From positions 1 through 12,380 of the forward strand of contig JBEKCP010000101.1 of the NCBI GenBank assembly GCA_050014815.1: a stretch of DNA of 12,380 nucleotides. Reading direction: 5' to 3'. A program made the position numbers and the translations under genes. This document shows positions 6,540-12,380 of the stretch, piece after piece; position 1 is the stretch's first letter, and each line of letters begins with the position of its first letter. The notes under the pieces are model-generated. The model saw only the letters and a list, made by a program, of their open reading frames with translations, ran no database searches and was not told the origin of the DNA. The stretch comes from JBEKCP01 sp050014815. GTDB lineage: Bacteria > Planctomycetota > Planctomycetia > Pirellulales > Thermoguttaceae.

Positions 6540-7572
6540 TCTGCGGTCCATCTCCAAACGACTCGGCTCGTTTGCAATCGCCGACCTGTCCCTGCAGGTC
6601 GCTCCCGGCGAGTACTTCGTGCTCCTCGGGCCCAGCGGGGTCGGCAAGACGGTCCTGTTGGAGATGATTGCCGGGCTGGTGCGACCCGATCGCGGCCAGG
6701 TCGTCTGGCAGGGCCGCGACATCACCCGCATCCCGCCCGAGAAGCGCAAGTTCGCCGTCATGTACCAGGACTATGCCCTGTTCCCTCACATGAAGGTCGC
6801 GCGGAACATCGGTTACGGACTGGCCGCCGCGGGGGTTCCCCGCCGCGAGGCCCAAGACCGCATCGCGGCTGTTGCCCGGCAGCTTGGCATCGAGCCTTTG
6901 CTCCAACGGGGCGTCGAGTCGCTCTCGGGTGGCGAGCAGCAGCGGGTGGCCCTGGCGCGGGCCCTGGTCACCCGGCCCGAAGTGCTCCTGCTCGATGAGC
7001 CGCTCAGCGCCTTGGATAACCAGTGCCGGCTGCAACTCCGAAAGCAACTCAAGCAACTACAGCGCGAAACCGGCAGCGCGTGGATCCATGTCACGCACGA
7101 CCTCGAAGACGCGATGACGCTCGGCGATCGGATCGGGGTGATCCTTCAGAATCGTCTCCGCCAGGTCGGCACGCCGGAGCAGTTGTTCCGCACGCCGTCA
7201 GACTACGAGGTGGCAACTTTTCTCGGCATGCGGAACGTGTTTGCCGTCCAGGAGGCCGGAGAAGGCGTGTGCCGGGTGTCGGACGTCGAAGTCTTTGCCG
7301 CCGGGGCCAGCCCGTCCACGTCCTACATCTGGATCAAGCCCGAAGAAATCGTGCTCTCGCGGCAATCCTTCGACTCAAGTGCCCGGAACCAGTTCACCTG
7401 CAAGGTGAGCGATTGGGAGCATCACGGGAGTCTGCTGGCGGTGCGGATGGACTGCGGGGCTTTGGATTTCGTGGCCCTGGTGACCTTCGCCTCGTTCGAA
7501 CACTTGGGGATCTGCCACGGAACATCAGACTTGTATGTCACGTTCAAGAGCTCGGCCGTACACTGTTTCTGA
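6532..7572 (+). CDS. wtpC: Tungstate/molybdate ABC transporter ATP-binding protein WtpC
   Basis: This is the cytoplasmic ATPase that powers import by WtpB. It has 346 residues: an ABC domain plus a C-terminal TOBE-like domain ending in LYVTFKSSAVHCF, which in ModC/WtpC relatives can sense the oxyanion. Motifs are Walker A GPSGVGKT (33-40), Q-loop region MYQDYALFPHM, signature LSGGEQQR (131-138), Walker B VLLLDEP (151-157) with the D-loop SALD, and the switch His189 in VTHD. The start is GTG at 6532, with GGGGAG seven bases upstream, overlapping the wtpB stop by 8 bases. The metal specificity cannot be read from this subunit. The link to WtpA and the AOR-type enzymes favours tungstate. Confidence 0.93.
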   Translation: MLDLRSISKRLGSFAIADLSLQVAPGEYFVLLGPSGVGKTVLLEMIAGLVRPDRGQVVWQGRDITRIPPEKRKFAVMYQDYALFPHMKVARNIGYGLAAAGVPRREAQDRIAAVARQLGIEPLLQRGVESLSGGEQQRVALARALVTRPEVLLLDEPLSALDNQCRLQLRKQLKQLQRETGSAWIHVTHDLEDAMTLGDRIGVILQNRLRQVGTPEQLFRTPSDYEVATFLGMRNVFAVQEAGEGVCRVSDVEVFAAGASPSTSYIWIKPEEIVLSRQSFDSSARNQFTCKVSDWEHHGSLLAVRMDCGALDFVALVTFASFEHLGICHGTSDLYVTFKSSAVHCF

Positions 7573-7604
7573 CGGCGAAACTGACGGCGAAGCTTGACGG
7601 GAAC
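7569..7604. repeat. 12-bp tandem repeat at the wtpC stop codon
   Basis: CTGACGGCGAAA and CTGACGGCGAAG stand head to tail at 7569-7592, and a degenerate third copy (CTTGACGGGAAC) follows to 7604. The first copy contains the wtpC TGA stop. Local duplication by slippage is the simplest explanation; no function is evident. Confidence 0.6.
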
Positions 7605-7615
7605 GTCGAAAGCGG

Positions 7616-7649
7616 GTAAACCATTATGAGGGTGGCGTCACCTGTTTAC
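7616..7649. promoter_or_regulatory. Nested inverted repeats before the AOR gene
   Basis: In the 91-base gap between wtpC and the AOR gene, GTAAAC (7616-7621) pairs with GTTTAC (7644-7649). Inside lies GGTG-GCGT-CACC (7631-7642). The dyad ends directly before the Shine-Dalgarno site GGGGAGG (7650-7656). It could be an operator or an RNA hairpin acting on translation. The two halves are not evenly spaced, and I know of no regulator with this site. Confidence 0.3.
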
Positions 7650-7663
7650 GGGGAGGATCGCGC

Positions 7664-9463
7664 ATGTCGAACCTGTGCAGCAATCGCGTCTTGAGGGTGA
7701 ACCTGACGACCGGCAAGATCTCGCGGGAGAGCCTGGACCCGAAAATGGCCGTCAAGTTCATCGGCGGACGGGGCCTGGCCACATGGTACCTTCGGCAGGA
7801 AGTGGAGCCGACGACGGATCCGCTCTCCCCGCAGAACAAGGTGCTGCTGGTGTCCGGTCCCCTGACCGGCACAGCGGCCCCGGCGTCCTCCCGTTACATG
7901 GTGGTGACCAAATCGCCTTTGAACGGGGGCGTGGCTTGTTCCAACGCGGGCGGATTCTGGGGCCCGGAGCTCCGCTCCGCCGGCTACGACATGCTGATCC
8001 TGGAGGGAAGGGCCGCTCGGCCCGCCTGGCTCTACATCAAGGACGACGTGGTCGAGCTGCGGGATGCCTCCGCCTGTTGGGGAAAGCTCGTCTCCGAGAC
8101 GACCGCAATTCTACAGCAGGAGGCCGGCGATCCCAAGGCGCGGGTATTGACCATCGGTCCGGCCGGAGAGAAGTGTTCACCGATCGCCGCCGTGATGAAC
8201 GACCGCTACCGGGCCGCCGGCCGCTCCGGCGTGGGCGCCGTGCTGGGAAGCAAGAACCTCAAAGCGGTCGTCGTGCGCGGCAGCGGGCAGATCAAGGCCG
8301 CCGAGCCGGAGCGGGCCAAGGACGTCGTCAGCCGGGTCCTCCAGGCCATCCGCGCACACGCCGTGACGGGCCAGGGATTGCCCACCTACGGCACCTCCGT
8401 CCTGGTCAACGTCATCAACGAGATCGGAGCGTATCCGACGAGGAATTTCCAAGAGTCCCATTTCAAGACGGCCGACCGGGTCTCCGGCGAGCGCCTGGCG
8501 GAGACGTACCTCGTCAAGAACACGGCCTGCTCCCGCTGCCCCATTGCCTGCGGCCGCCATTGCAGCCTCGACGGCGTGGAAGGCGAAGGACCCGAATATG
8601 AAACGCTTTGGGCTTACAGCGCCAATTGCGGCGTCGACAACCTGGAAGCGGTGATCAAGGCCAACAACTGGTGCAACGAGTACGGGTTGGATACGATCTC
8701 GGCCGGCGCCACCATCGCCTGTGCCATGGAGATGTACCAGCGGGGAATCCTCACCCGGGCGGAAATCGGCGGGCCGCCCCTGGAATTCGGCTCCGGCGAG
8801 GCGATCGTCGAGTGGACGCGGCGGATGGGCGCCGGCGAAGGCTTCGGCGACAAGCTCGCGCAAGGGTCGTACCGTCTGGCCGCGCTCTACGGGGTCCCGG
8901 AACTCTCGATGTCGGTCAAGCGGCTCGAACTGCCCGCTTACGATCCGCGCGGCGTCCAGGGCCACGGCCTCCAGTATGCCACCTCCAACCGCGGCGGCTG
9001 CCACGTCCGCGGATACGTGATCTCCGCCGAAGTGCTCGGCATTCCCGAGCCGGTGGACCGCTTCGCCCTGGAAGGCAAGGCCGCCTTGGCCAAGCTGTTC
9101 CAGGACCTCACGGCGGTGATCGATTCTCTGGGGCTCTGCTTGTTCACGTCGTTTGCGCTGAAACCCGACGATTACCGCGATCTGTACAACGCGATTGCCG
9201 GCGGCGAGTGGACGACGACTGAGATGCTGGCGGCCGGCGAGCGGATCTGGAACCTGGAACGCCTCTTCAACCTCGCGGCCGGCATCGACCCGAGCGAAGA
9301 CAAGCTTCCGAAACGACTCCTTAGCGAGCCCGTTCCCGAGGGACCGTCCAAGGGACACGTGCACCGGCTGGCGGAGCTTCTGCCGCAGTACTACCAGGAG
9401 CGCGGGTGGAGCCCCAAGGGCATCCCCACCCCCGAGAAGCTCGCGGCCCTGGAACTGGTCTGA
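7664..9463 (+). CDS. aor: Tungsten-dependent aldehyde:ferredoxin oxidoreductase (AOR clade)
   Basis: AOR oxidises aldehydes to carboxylic acids, or runs in reverse, on a bis-pterin tungsten centre and gives electrons to ferredoxin. The 599 residues align by eye end to end with P. furiosus AOR (605). Near the N-terminus are VKFIGGRGLATWYL and LSPQNKVLLVSGPLTGTAAP. The [4Fe-4S] ligands are C289, C292, C296 (CSRCPIAC) and C492 (DSLGLCLF), close to C288, C291, C295 and C494. Active-site Glu313 (EGPEYE) and His447 (NRGGCHVRGY) match Glu313 and His448. Pterin-binding stretches AGRSGVGAVLGSKNLKAV and ELPAYDPRGVQGHGL are intact. No signal peptide is seen, so the enzyme is cytoplasmic. Start ATG 7664 follows GGGGAGG by seven bases. 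The sulfur carrier and polyferredoxin genes come directly after. The family and clade are firm; the aldehyde substrate and the metal in vivo are inferred. Confidence 0.95.
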   Translation: MSNLCSNRVLRVNLTTGKISRESLDPKMAVKFIGGRGLATWYLRQEVEPTTDPLSPQNKVLLVSGPLTGTAAPASSRYMVVTKSPLNGGVACSNAGGFWGPELRSAGYDMLILEGRAARPAWLYIKDDVVELRDASACWGKLVSETTAILQQEAGDPKARVLTIGPAGEKCSPIAAVMNDRYRAAGRSGVGAVLGSKNLKAVVVRGSGQIKAAEPERAKDVVSRVLQAIRAHAVTGQGLPTYGTSVLVNVINEIGAYPTRNFQESHFKTADRVSGERLAETYLVKNTACSRCPIACGRHCSLDGVEGEGPEYETLWAYSANCGVDNLEAVIKANNWCNEYGLDTISAGATIACAMEMYQRGILTRAEIGGPPLEFGSGEAIVEWTRRMGAGEGFGDKLAQGSYRLAALYGVPELSMSVKRLELPAYDPRGVQGHGLQYATSNRGGCHVRGYVISAEVLGIPEPVDRFALEGKAALAKLFQDLTAVIDSLGLCLFTSFALKPDDYRDLYNAIAGGEWTTTEMLAAGERIWNLERLFNLAAGIDPSEDKLPKRLLSEPVPEGPSKGHVHRLAELLPQYYQERGWSPKGIPTPEKLAALELV

Positions 9464-9483
9464 TGCGCCCCGGCAGCCCGGCC

Positions 9484-9493
9484 GGGAAGGGAG
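9484..9493 (+). promoter_or_regulatory. Ribosome binding site choosing the sulfur-carrier start
   Basis: GGGAAGGGAG ends five bases before the ATG at 9499. This favours that start over the in-frame ATG at 9463, which overlaps the AOR stop and would add a 12-residue tail unlike the family. Confidence 0.65.
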
Positions 9494-9498
9494 AACCG

Positions 9499-9723
9499 AT
9501 GGACATCGAGGTTTCGTTGTTTGCCACGTTGCAGGAGGGCCGTTTCCGGCGGAAGCGGCTGGAGTTCCCCCGGGGCAGCACGCTGGCCGATGTCTGCCGG
9601 CAATTGACGATTGGCGACGGCGAAGCCGCGATCCTGTTGGTCAACGGATTAGTGGTGAAGCGCGACCACCCGCTGAGTCCGGGCGATACAGTATCGTTGT
9701 TTCCTTTGCTCGGCGGCGGCTAG
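9499..9723 (+). CDS. MoaD/ThiS-family ubiquitin-like sulfur carrier
   Basis: This small beta-grasp protein of 74 residues starts MDIEVSLFATLQEGRF and ends VSLFPLLGGG. The C-terminal Gly-Gly is the part that is adenylylated and thiocarboxylated in MoaD and ThiS. The central FPRGSTLADVCRQL and AILLVNGLVVKRDHPLSPGDTVSLFP follow the usual fold order. Set between two AOR-family genes, it resembles AorD of the bacterial AOR operon of Aromatoleum, and most likely donates sulfur for the dithiolene of the tungsten pterin. It would need a MoaE partner and an activating MoeB-type enzyme; neither is in the window. Its tail is three glycines rather than the usual final pair. A ThiS role is possible but less fitting here. 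Confidence 0.85.
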   Translation: MDIEVSLFATLQEGRFRRKRLEFPRGSTLADVCRQLTIGDGEAAILLVNGLVVKRDHPLSPGDTVSLFPLLGGG

Positions 9724-9737
9724 AGAGGAGTTTTCGC

Positions 9738-10274
9738 ATGGCGCGGAAGTTGGCGGCGATTCCGGAACTGTGTTCCGGCTGCCGGATTTGCGAGTTGACC
9801 TGTGCGATCGGACATTTCGGCGTGAATAACCCGAAGAAGAGCGCGATCCGCGTGCTCGTGACCTACCCGCACCCGGTCATGCGCCTGCCGGTCGTTTGCA
9901 GCCAGTGCAAGTTGCCCCTGTGCGCGGATGCCTGCCCGGTCGGTGCCCTGCGGCGAATCGAGCAGATTGTGGATCTGGACAAGTCGGTCTGTATTTCCTG
10001 CATGAAGTGCGTCGAGGCTTGCCCGTTCGGGGCCATCTATTCCCACGGCGCCCTGGACTATCCCGTGAAGTGCGATCTGTGCGGCGGCAAGCCGAAATGC
10101 GTGGAGCACTGCCCCAAGGGCGCCCTGCGGTTCATCCCCGAGCAGTCGCTGGGCGAATCCAAACGCATGAACAACGTGCTGAGCTACACGCACATGAAAG
10201 AGATCGAGTTCACCGAGAAGGGCCAACAGCGGACGATCCGCTATGCCGAGATCGGCAAGGAGGATCTGTCATGA
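9738..10274 (+). CDS. Polyferredoxin with four [4Fe-4S] clusters, electron-transfer subunit of the AOR-family enzymes
   Basis: This 178-residue iron-sulfur protein has 16 cysteines in four groups, like the DmsB/HycB type and AorA of bacterial AOR. The groups are C12, C15, C18, C22 (CSGCRICELTC); C54, C57, C62, C66 (CSQCKLPLCADACP); C85, C88, C91, C95 (CISCMKCVEACP); and C112, C115, C121, C125 (CDLCGGKPKCVEHCP). In such proteins the groups exchange ligands across a pseudo-twofold fold, and the clusters form a wire. It would take electrons from the tungsten enzymes and pass them to a soluble carrier or flavoprotein. The last 50 residues lack motifs. Start ATG 9738 follows GAGAGGAG. The stop overlaps the next oxidoreductase gene as ATGA, so the two are translated together and probably form a complex. 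Confidence 0.9.
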   Translation: MARKLAAIPELCSGCRICELTCAIGHFGVNNPKKSAIRVLVTYPHPVMRLPVVCSQCKLPLCADACPVGALRRIEQIVDLDKSVCISCMKCVEACPFGAIYSHGALDYPVKCDLCGGKPKCVEHCPKGALRFIPEQSLGESKRMNNVLSYTHMKEIEFTEKGQQRTIRYAEIGKEDLS

Positions 10275-12115
10275 GCGTCAAGTCCGGCTACTTCAAGAAA
10301 AGCCTGCACGTGGACCTCGCCTCGGGGCGGTGCGAGCGCCGCGCACTTTCGGATGCGTTCCTTGCGCGCTACATCGGCGGGCGCGGTTTCGGCGCCAAAA
10401 TGGTCTGGGACAACCTCCTTGCGCACGACTTCAAGATCGATCCCCTCGGACCCGAGAACCTGCTGGTGATTGCCCCGGGACCGCTCACCGGCGCCTATCT
10501 GCCTTCGTCCGGCAAGTGCTCGTTCATCTCGATCTCGCCGGCCACCGGCGTATACGGCGATTCGTCGATCGGCGGCACGCTCGGCGTGGAGCTGCGGCAG
10601 GCGGGTATCGACGCGCTGGGGATCACCGGCCGGGCCGCGCAGCTCTCGATCTTGTGGATCGACGAGGACGAAACGAGCATCCTCGCCATGCCGGAGCTGG
10701 CCGGCAAGACGTGCCTCGAAGCCGAAGGCATGATCAAGGAACGCTTCGGCACCCACGACATCAAAGTCGCCGTGATCGGCCCGGCCGGCGAGAACCTCGT
10801 GCGCTTCGCTTGCGTCAACGCCGACTGGTCGCGCAACGCCGGCCGCTGCGGCATGGGCGCCATCCTCGGCTCGAAGAACCTCAAGGCCGTCGTCGTCCGT
10901 GGCAACAAGGACCTGCCCGTCCACGATCTCCCGGCCTTGGTGGCCGAGGCCGACAAAGCCTACGCCTACATGCGCAGCCACAAGTACTTCAAGATGTGGC
11001 AGCGCGAAGGCCTGATGATGGTGATGGAATACGCCAGCGCGGCCGGCATCCTGCCCACGCACAACTTCAAGGACGGCACCTTCCCGCGCGTCGGGAAGAT
11101 CAACGGCGAGACCATGCTCAAGGGCTACAAGATCGGCGACACCGCCTGCTTCGCCTGTGCCATGAGCTGCGGCAATATCAACCTGGTGAAGCAGGGCAAG
11201 TACGTGGGCACGGTCACCGAAGGCCCCGAATACGAGTCGTGCGCCATGCTCGGGTCGAATCTCGGCGTGGACAGCTTCGCCGCCGTGCTGCACGCGAACC
11301 AGTTGTGCGACGAGCTGGGCATGGATACGATCTCCACCGGAAGCCTGATCGGGGCCGTGATGGAAGGCTACGAGAAAGGCATCCTCACGCTGGCCGATCT
11401 CGACGACCAACCGATCACCTGGGGCGACGAGTCCGCGATCATGGCCTTGATCCACAAGATCGCCCGCCGCGAGGGCGTCGGCGGCCTCCTGGCCGACGGC
11501 GCCCGCGGCGTTATTCGCCGTTGGCCGGAAATGCACAAAATGATCCTGCACGTCAAAGGCATGGAGCAAAGCGCTTACGACAGCCGGGCCGCTTCCAGCA
11601 TGGCCCTGGCTTATGCCACCAGCGACATCGGCGCCCATCACACCCGCGCCTGGACCATTGCCAAGGAGATCGAGCAGGGAAAGAACTGGTCCGACGAGGA
11701 GAAAGTCGACCTGGTGATCTACCACCAGTCGCTGCGTCCGCTGTTCGACATGCTCGGCGTCTGTCGCTTGCCGTGGATCGAACTGGGCCTGAACGAGCAG
11801 CACTACGCCCGTTTCTATTCGGCGATCACCGGCCGGGAGAGCACGCTGGCCGAGCTGCTGGCGCAATCCAACGAAATCTACAATCTTACCCGGCTCATCA
11901 ATACCCGCCTCGGCTTGACCCGCAAGGACGACGCCATGCCGTACAAAGTCCACGCCTGTCCGATCCAGACGGGGGCCACGGCCGGCAAACTGATCGACCA
12001 GGCGAGTTTCGACCGCCTGCTGGAGCTGTACTACCGCAAGCGCGGCTGGGACGCCGACGGCAACCCGCCGCCGGAGGTCGAGCGACTGCACTGCGAATGC
12101 CTGCCGACGGTCTGA
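10271..12115 (+). CDS. Tungsten-dependent oxidoreductase of the AOR family, formaldehyde ferredoxin oxidoreductase (FOR)-like
   Basis: This 614-residue protein belongs to the AOR family but differs from its upstream neighbour. It resembles P. furiosus FOR (619 residues) instead: APGPLTGAYLPSSGK, ATGVYGDSSIGG, SNLGVDSFAAVL, VKGMEQSAYDSRA, ATSDIGAHHTRAW and DMLGVCRLPWIELGL all have close FOR counterparts as I recall that sequence. The cluster ligands are C293, C296, C300 (CFACAMSC) and C498. Glu322 (PEYES) and His456/His457 (GAHH) fit the active-site Glu and His of FOR. FOR-type enzymes oxidise small or di-acid semialdehydes, so the substrate may differ from that of the first enzyme. The ATG at 10271 overlaps the polyferredoxin stop and has a strong AAGGAGG at 10257-10263. 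No signal peptide is seen. The FOR-like assignment rests on remembered motifs and needs a phylogeny. Confidence 0.9.
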   Translation: MSVKSGYFKKSLHVDLASGRCERRALSDAFLARYIGGRGFGAKMVWDNLLAHDFKIDPLGPENLLVIAPGPLTGAYLPSSGKCSFISISPATGVYGDSSIGGTLGVELRQAGIDALGITGRAAQLSILWIDEDETSILAMPELAGKTCLEAEGMIKERFGTHDIKVAVIGPAGENLVRFACVNADWSRNAGRCGMGAILGSKNLKAVVVRGNKDLPVHDLPALVAEADKAYAYMRSHKYFKMWQREGLMMVMEYASAAGILPTHNFKDGTFPRVGKINGETMLKGYKIGDTACFACAMSCGNINLVKQGKYVGTVTEGPEYESCAMLGSNLGVDSFAAVLHANQLCDELGMDTISTGSLIGAVMEGYEKGILTLADLDDQPITWGDESAIMALIHKIARREGVGGLLADGARGVIRRWPEMHKMILHVKGMEQSAYDSRAASSMALAYATSDIGAHHTRAWTIAKEIEQGKNWSDEEKVDLVIYHQSLRPLFDMLGVCRLPWIELGLNEQHYARFYSAITGRESTLAELLAQSNEIYNLTRLINTRLGLTRKDDAMPYKVHACPIQTGATAGKLIDQASFDRLLELYYRKRGWDADGNPPPEVERLHCECLPTV

Positions 12116-12201
12116 CCGGGTGCGGGCAATTTCCATTTGTTCATACTTTTTCCGAGGGTATCTATCGTTGGGTTGGACGGATCTCTTGGACACCAGCCGA
12201 A

Positions 12202-12218
12202 CTTTCCACGGTGGAAAG
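12202..12218. terminator. Palindrome downstream of the oxidoreductase operon, possible weak terminator
   Basis: CTTTCCAC (12202-12209) and GTGGAAAG (12211-12218) form a perfect palindrome around one base, flanked by outer arms GCCGA (12196-12200) and TCGGC (12226-12230). In RNA it can fold as CTTTCC-ACGGT-GGAAAG followed by GTTTT. This is a modest intrinsic terminator for the + strand, or part of an IS end. The T-run is short, so the call is weak. The rest of 12116-12266 shows no gene. Confidence 0.35.
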
Positions 12219-12266
12219 GTTTTGGTCGGCGCCTCGCTTCTGGGTATAAGGCGGTTCTGTAACCGT

Positions 12267-12380
12267 TCACACCCTGGGGAGCAATGAGGGGGCGGATTGG
12301 TGGGCGAGATGAGCTTCCACGGCGGCGGTGACGAAGGTGAAGGCGTTGCGACCTTGCTGGCGGCAAGTTTCAATGACCGT
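12267..12380 (-). mobile_element. IS66-family transposase, C-terminal end (partial, cut by window edge)
   Basis: Read on the minus strand from base 12380, the frame is open for 37 residues and ends with TGA at 12269-12267. It begins TVIETCRQQGRNAFTFVT and ends QSAPSLLPRV. The TCRQQGRN...L/FVT...APSLLP pattern is the C-terminus of the large IS66-family transposase as I know it. The rest of the element lies beyond the window, so I cannot say whether it is intact. After the stop, GTGTGA-ACGGTTACA runs toward the element end, but I could not fix the terminal inverted repeat. The element borders the tungsten operon and may mark the edge of a mobile or rearranged block. Confidence 0.72.

Noticed and set aside
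8177..9364. A 395-codon minus-strand frame inside the AOR gene
   Set aside because: It is a shadow of AOR codons. No recognisable domain or start context was seen.
10241..12373. A 710-codon open frame on the minus strand across the second oxidoreductase
   Set aside because: It is antisense to a gene with full catalytic motifs, is rich in low-complexity His/Gln/Gly/Ala, and shows no domain. Long antisense frames are expected in high-GC coding DNA.
1..12380. tRNA, rRNA or CRISPR arrays
   Set aside because: No cloverleaf, rRNA-like segment or regularly spaced repeat was noticed on reading. The gaps between genes are short and hold nothing of that kind.

Overview
The window is high-GC bacterial DNA with tightly packed genes, almost all on the + strand. 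Species cannot be read from it. The small antitoxin (motifs LTDLIGLW and PPTDSELDRILEEERLKK), the IS66 remnant and the base composition remind me of Planctomycetota, but that is an inference. The AOR-family enzymes, which are oxygen-sensitive in characterised members, suggest an anaerobic or microaerobic lifestyle.

Layout. (1) 1-339: the 3' end of a transglutaminase-like protease-fold gene, with no visible link to the rest. (2) 373-3760: a pterin-cofactor operon, moeA - short moaA - moaC - MOSC/MogA fusion, with genes overlapping or nearly touching. (3) 3791-4792: wtpA, the substrate-binding protein of a tungstate/molybdate ABC transporter. (4) 4829-5502, minus strand: a PIN-toxin/antitoxin pair with its own good sigma70-like promoter. 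It sits inside the transporter locus. (5) 5721-7572: wtpB and wtpC, the permease and ATPase. (6) 7664-12115: a tungsten-enzyme operon. It holds an AOR very like Pyrococcus furiosus AOR, a MoaD/ThiS-type sulfur carrier, a 16-cysteine four-cluster ferredoxin, and a second oxidoreductase that resembles P. furiosus formaldehyde ferredoxin oxidoreductase (FOR). (7) 12116-12380: a spacer with a palindrome, then the C-terminal end of an IS66-family transposase on the minus strand, cut by the window edge.

How it fits together. WtpABC would import tungstate (or molybdate). MoaA and MoaC make the first pterin precursor. MoaD supplies sulfur for the dithiolene, with MoaE not seen here. The MogA domain adenylylates molybdopterin and MoeA inserts the metal. 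The bis-pterin tungsten cofactor goes to the AOR-type and FOR-type enzymes, which oxidise aldehydes (or reduce acids) and pass electrons to the shared polyferredoxin. This is a nearly self-contained 'tungsten island'. The most notable points are the side-by-side AOR and FOR paralogs sharing one electron carrier and one sulfur carrier, the shortened MoaA, the MOSC-MogA fusion, and the toxin-antitoxin pair splitting the transporter genes. The individual families are known. I see no wholly new system, but the arrangement deserves a second look.
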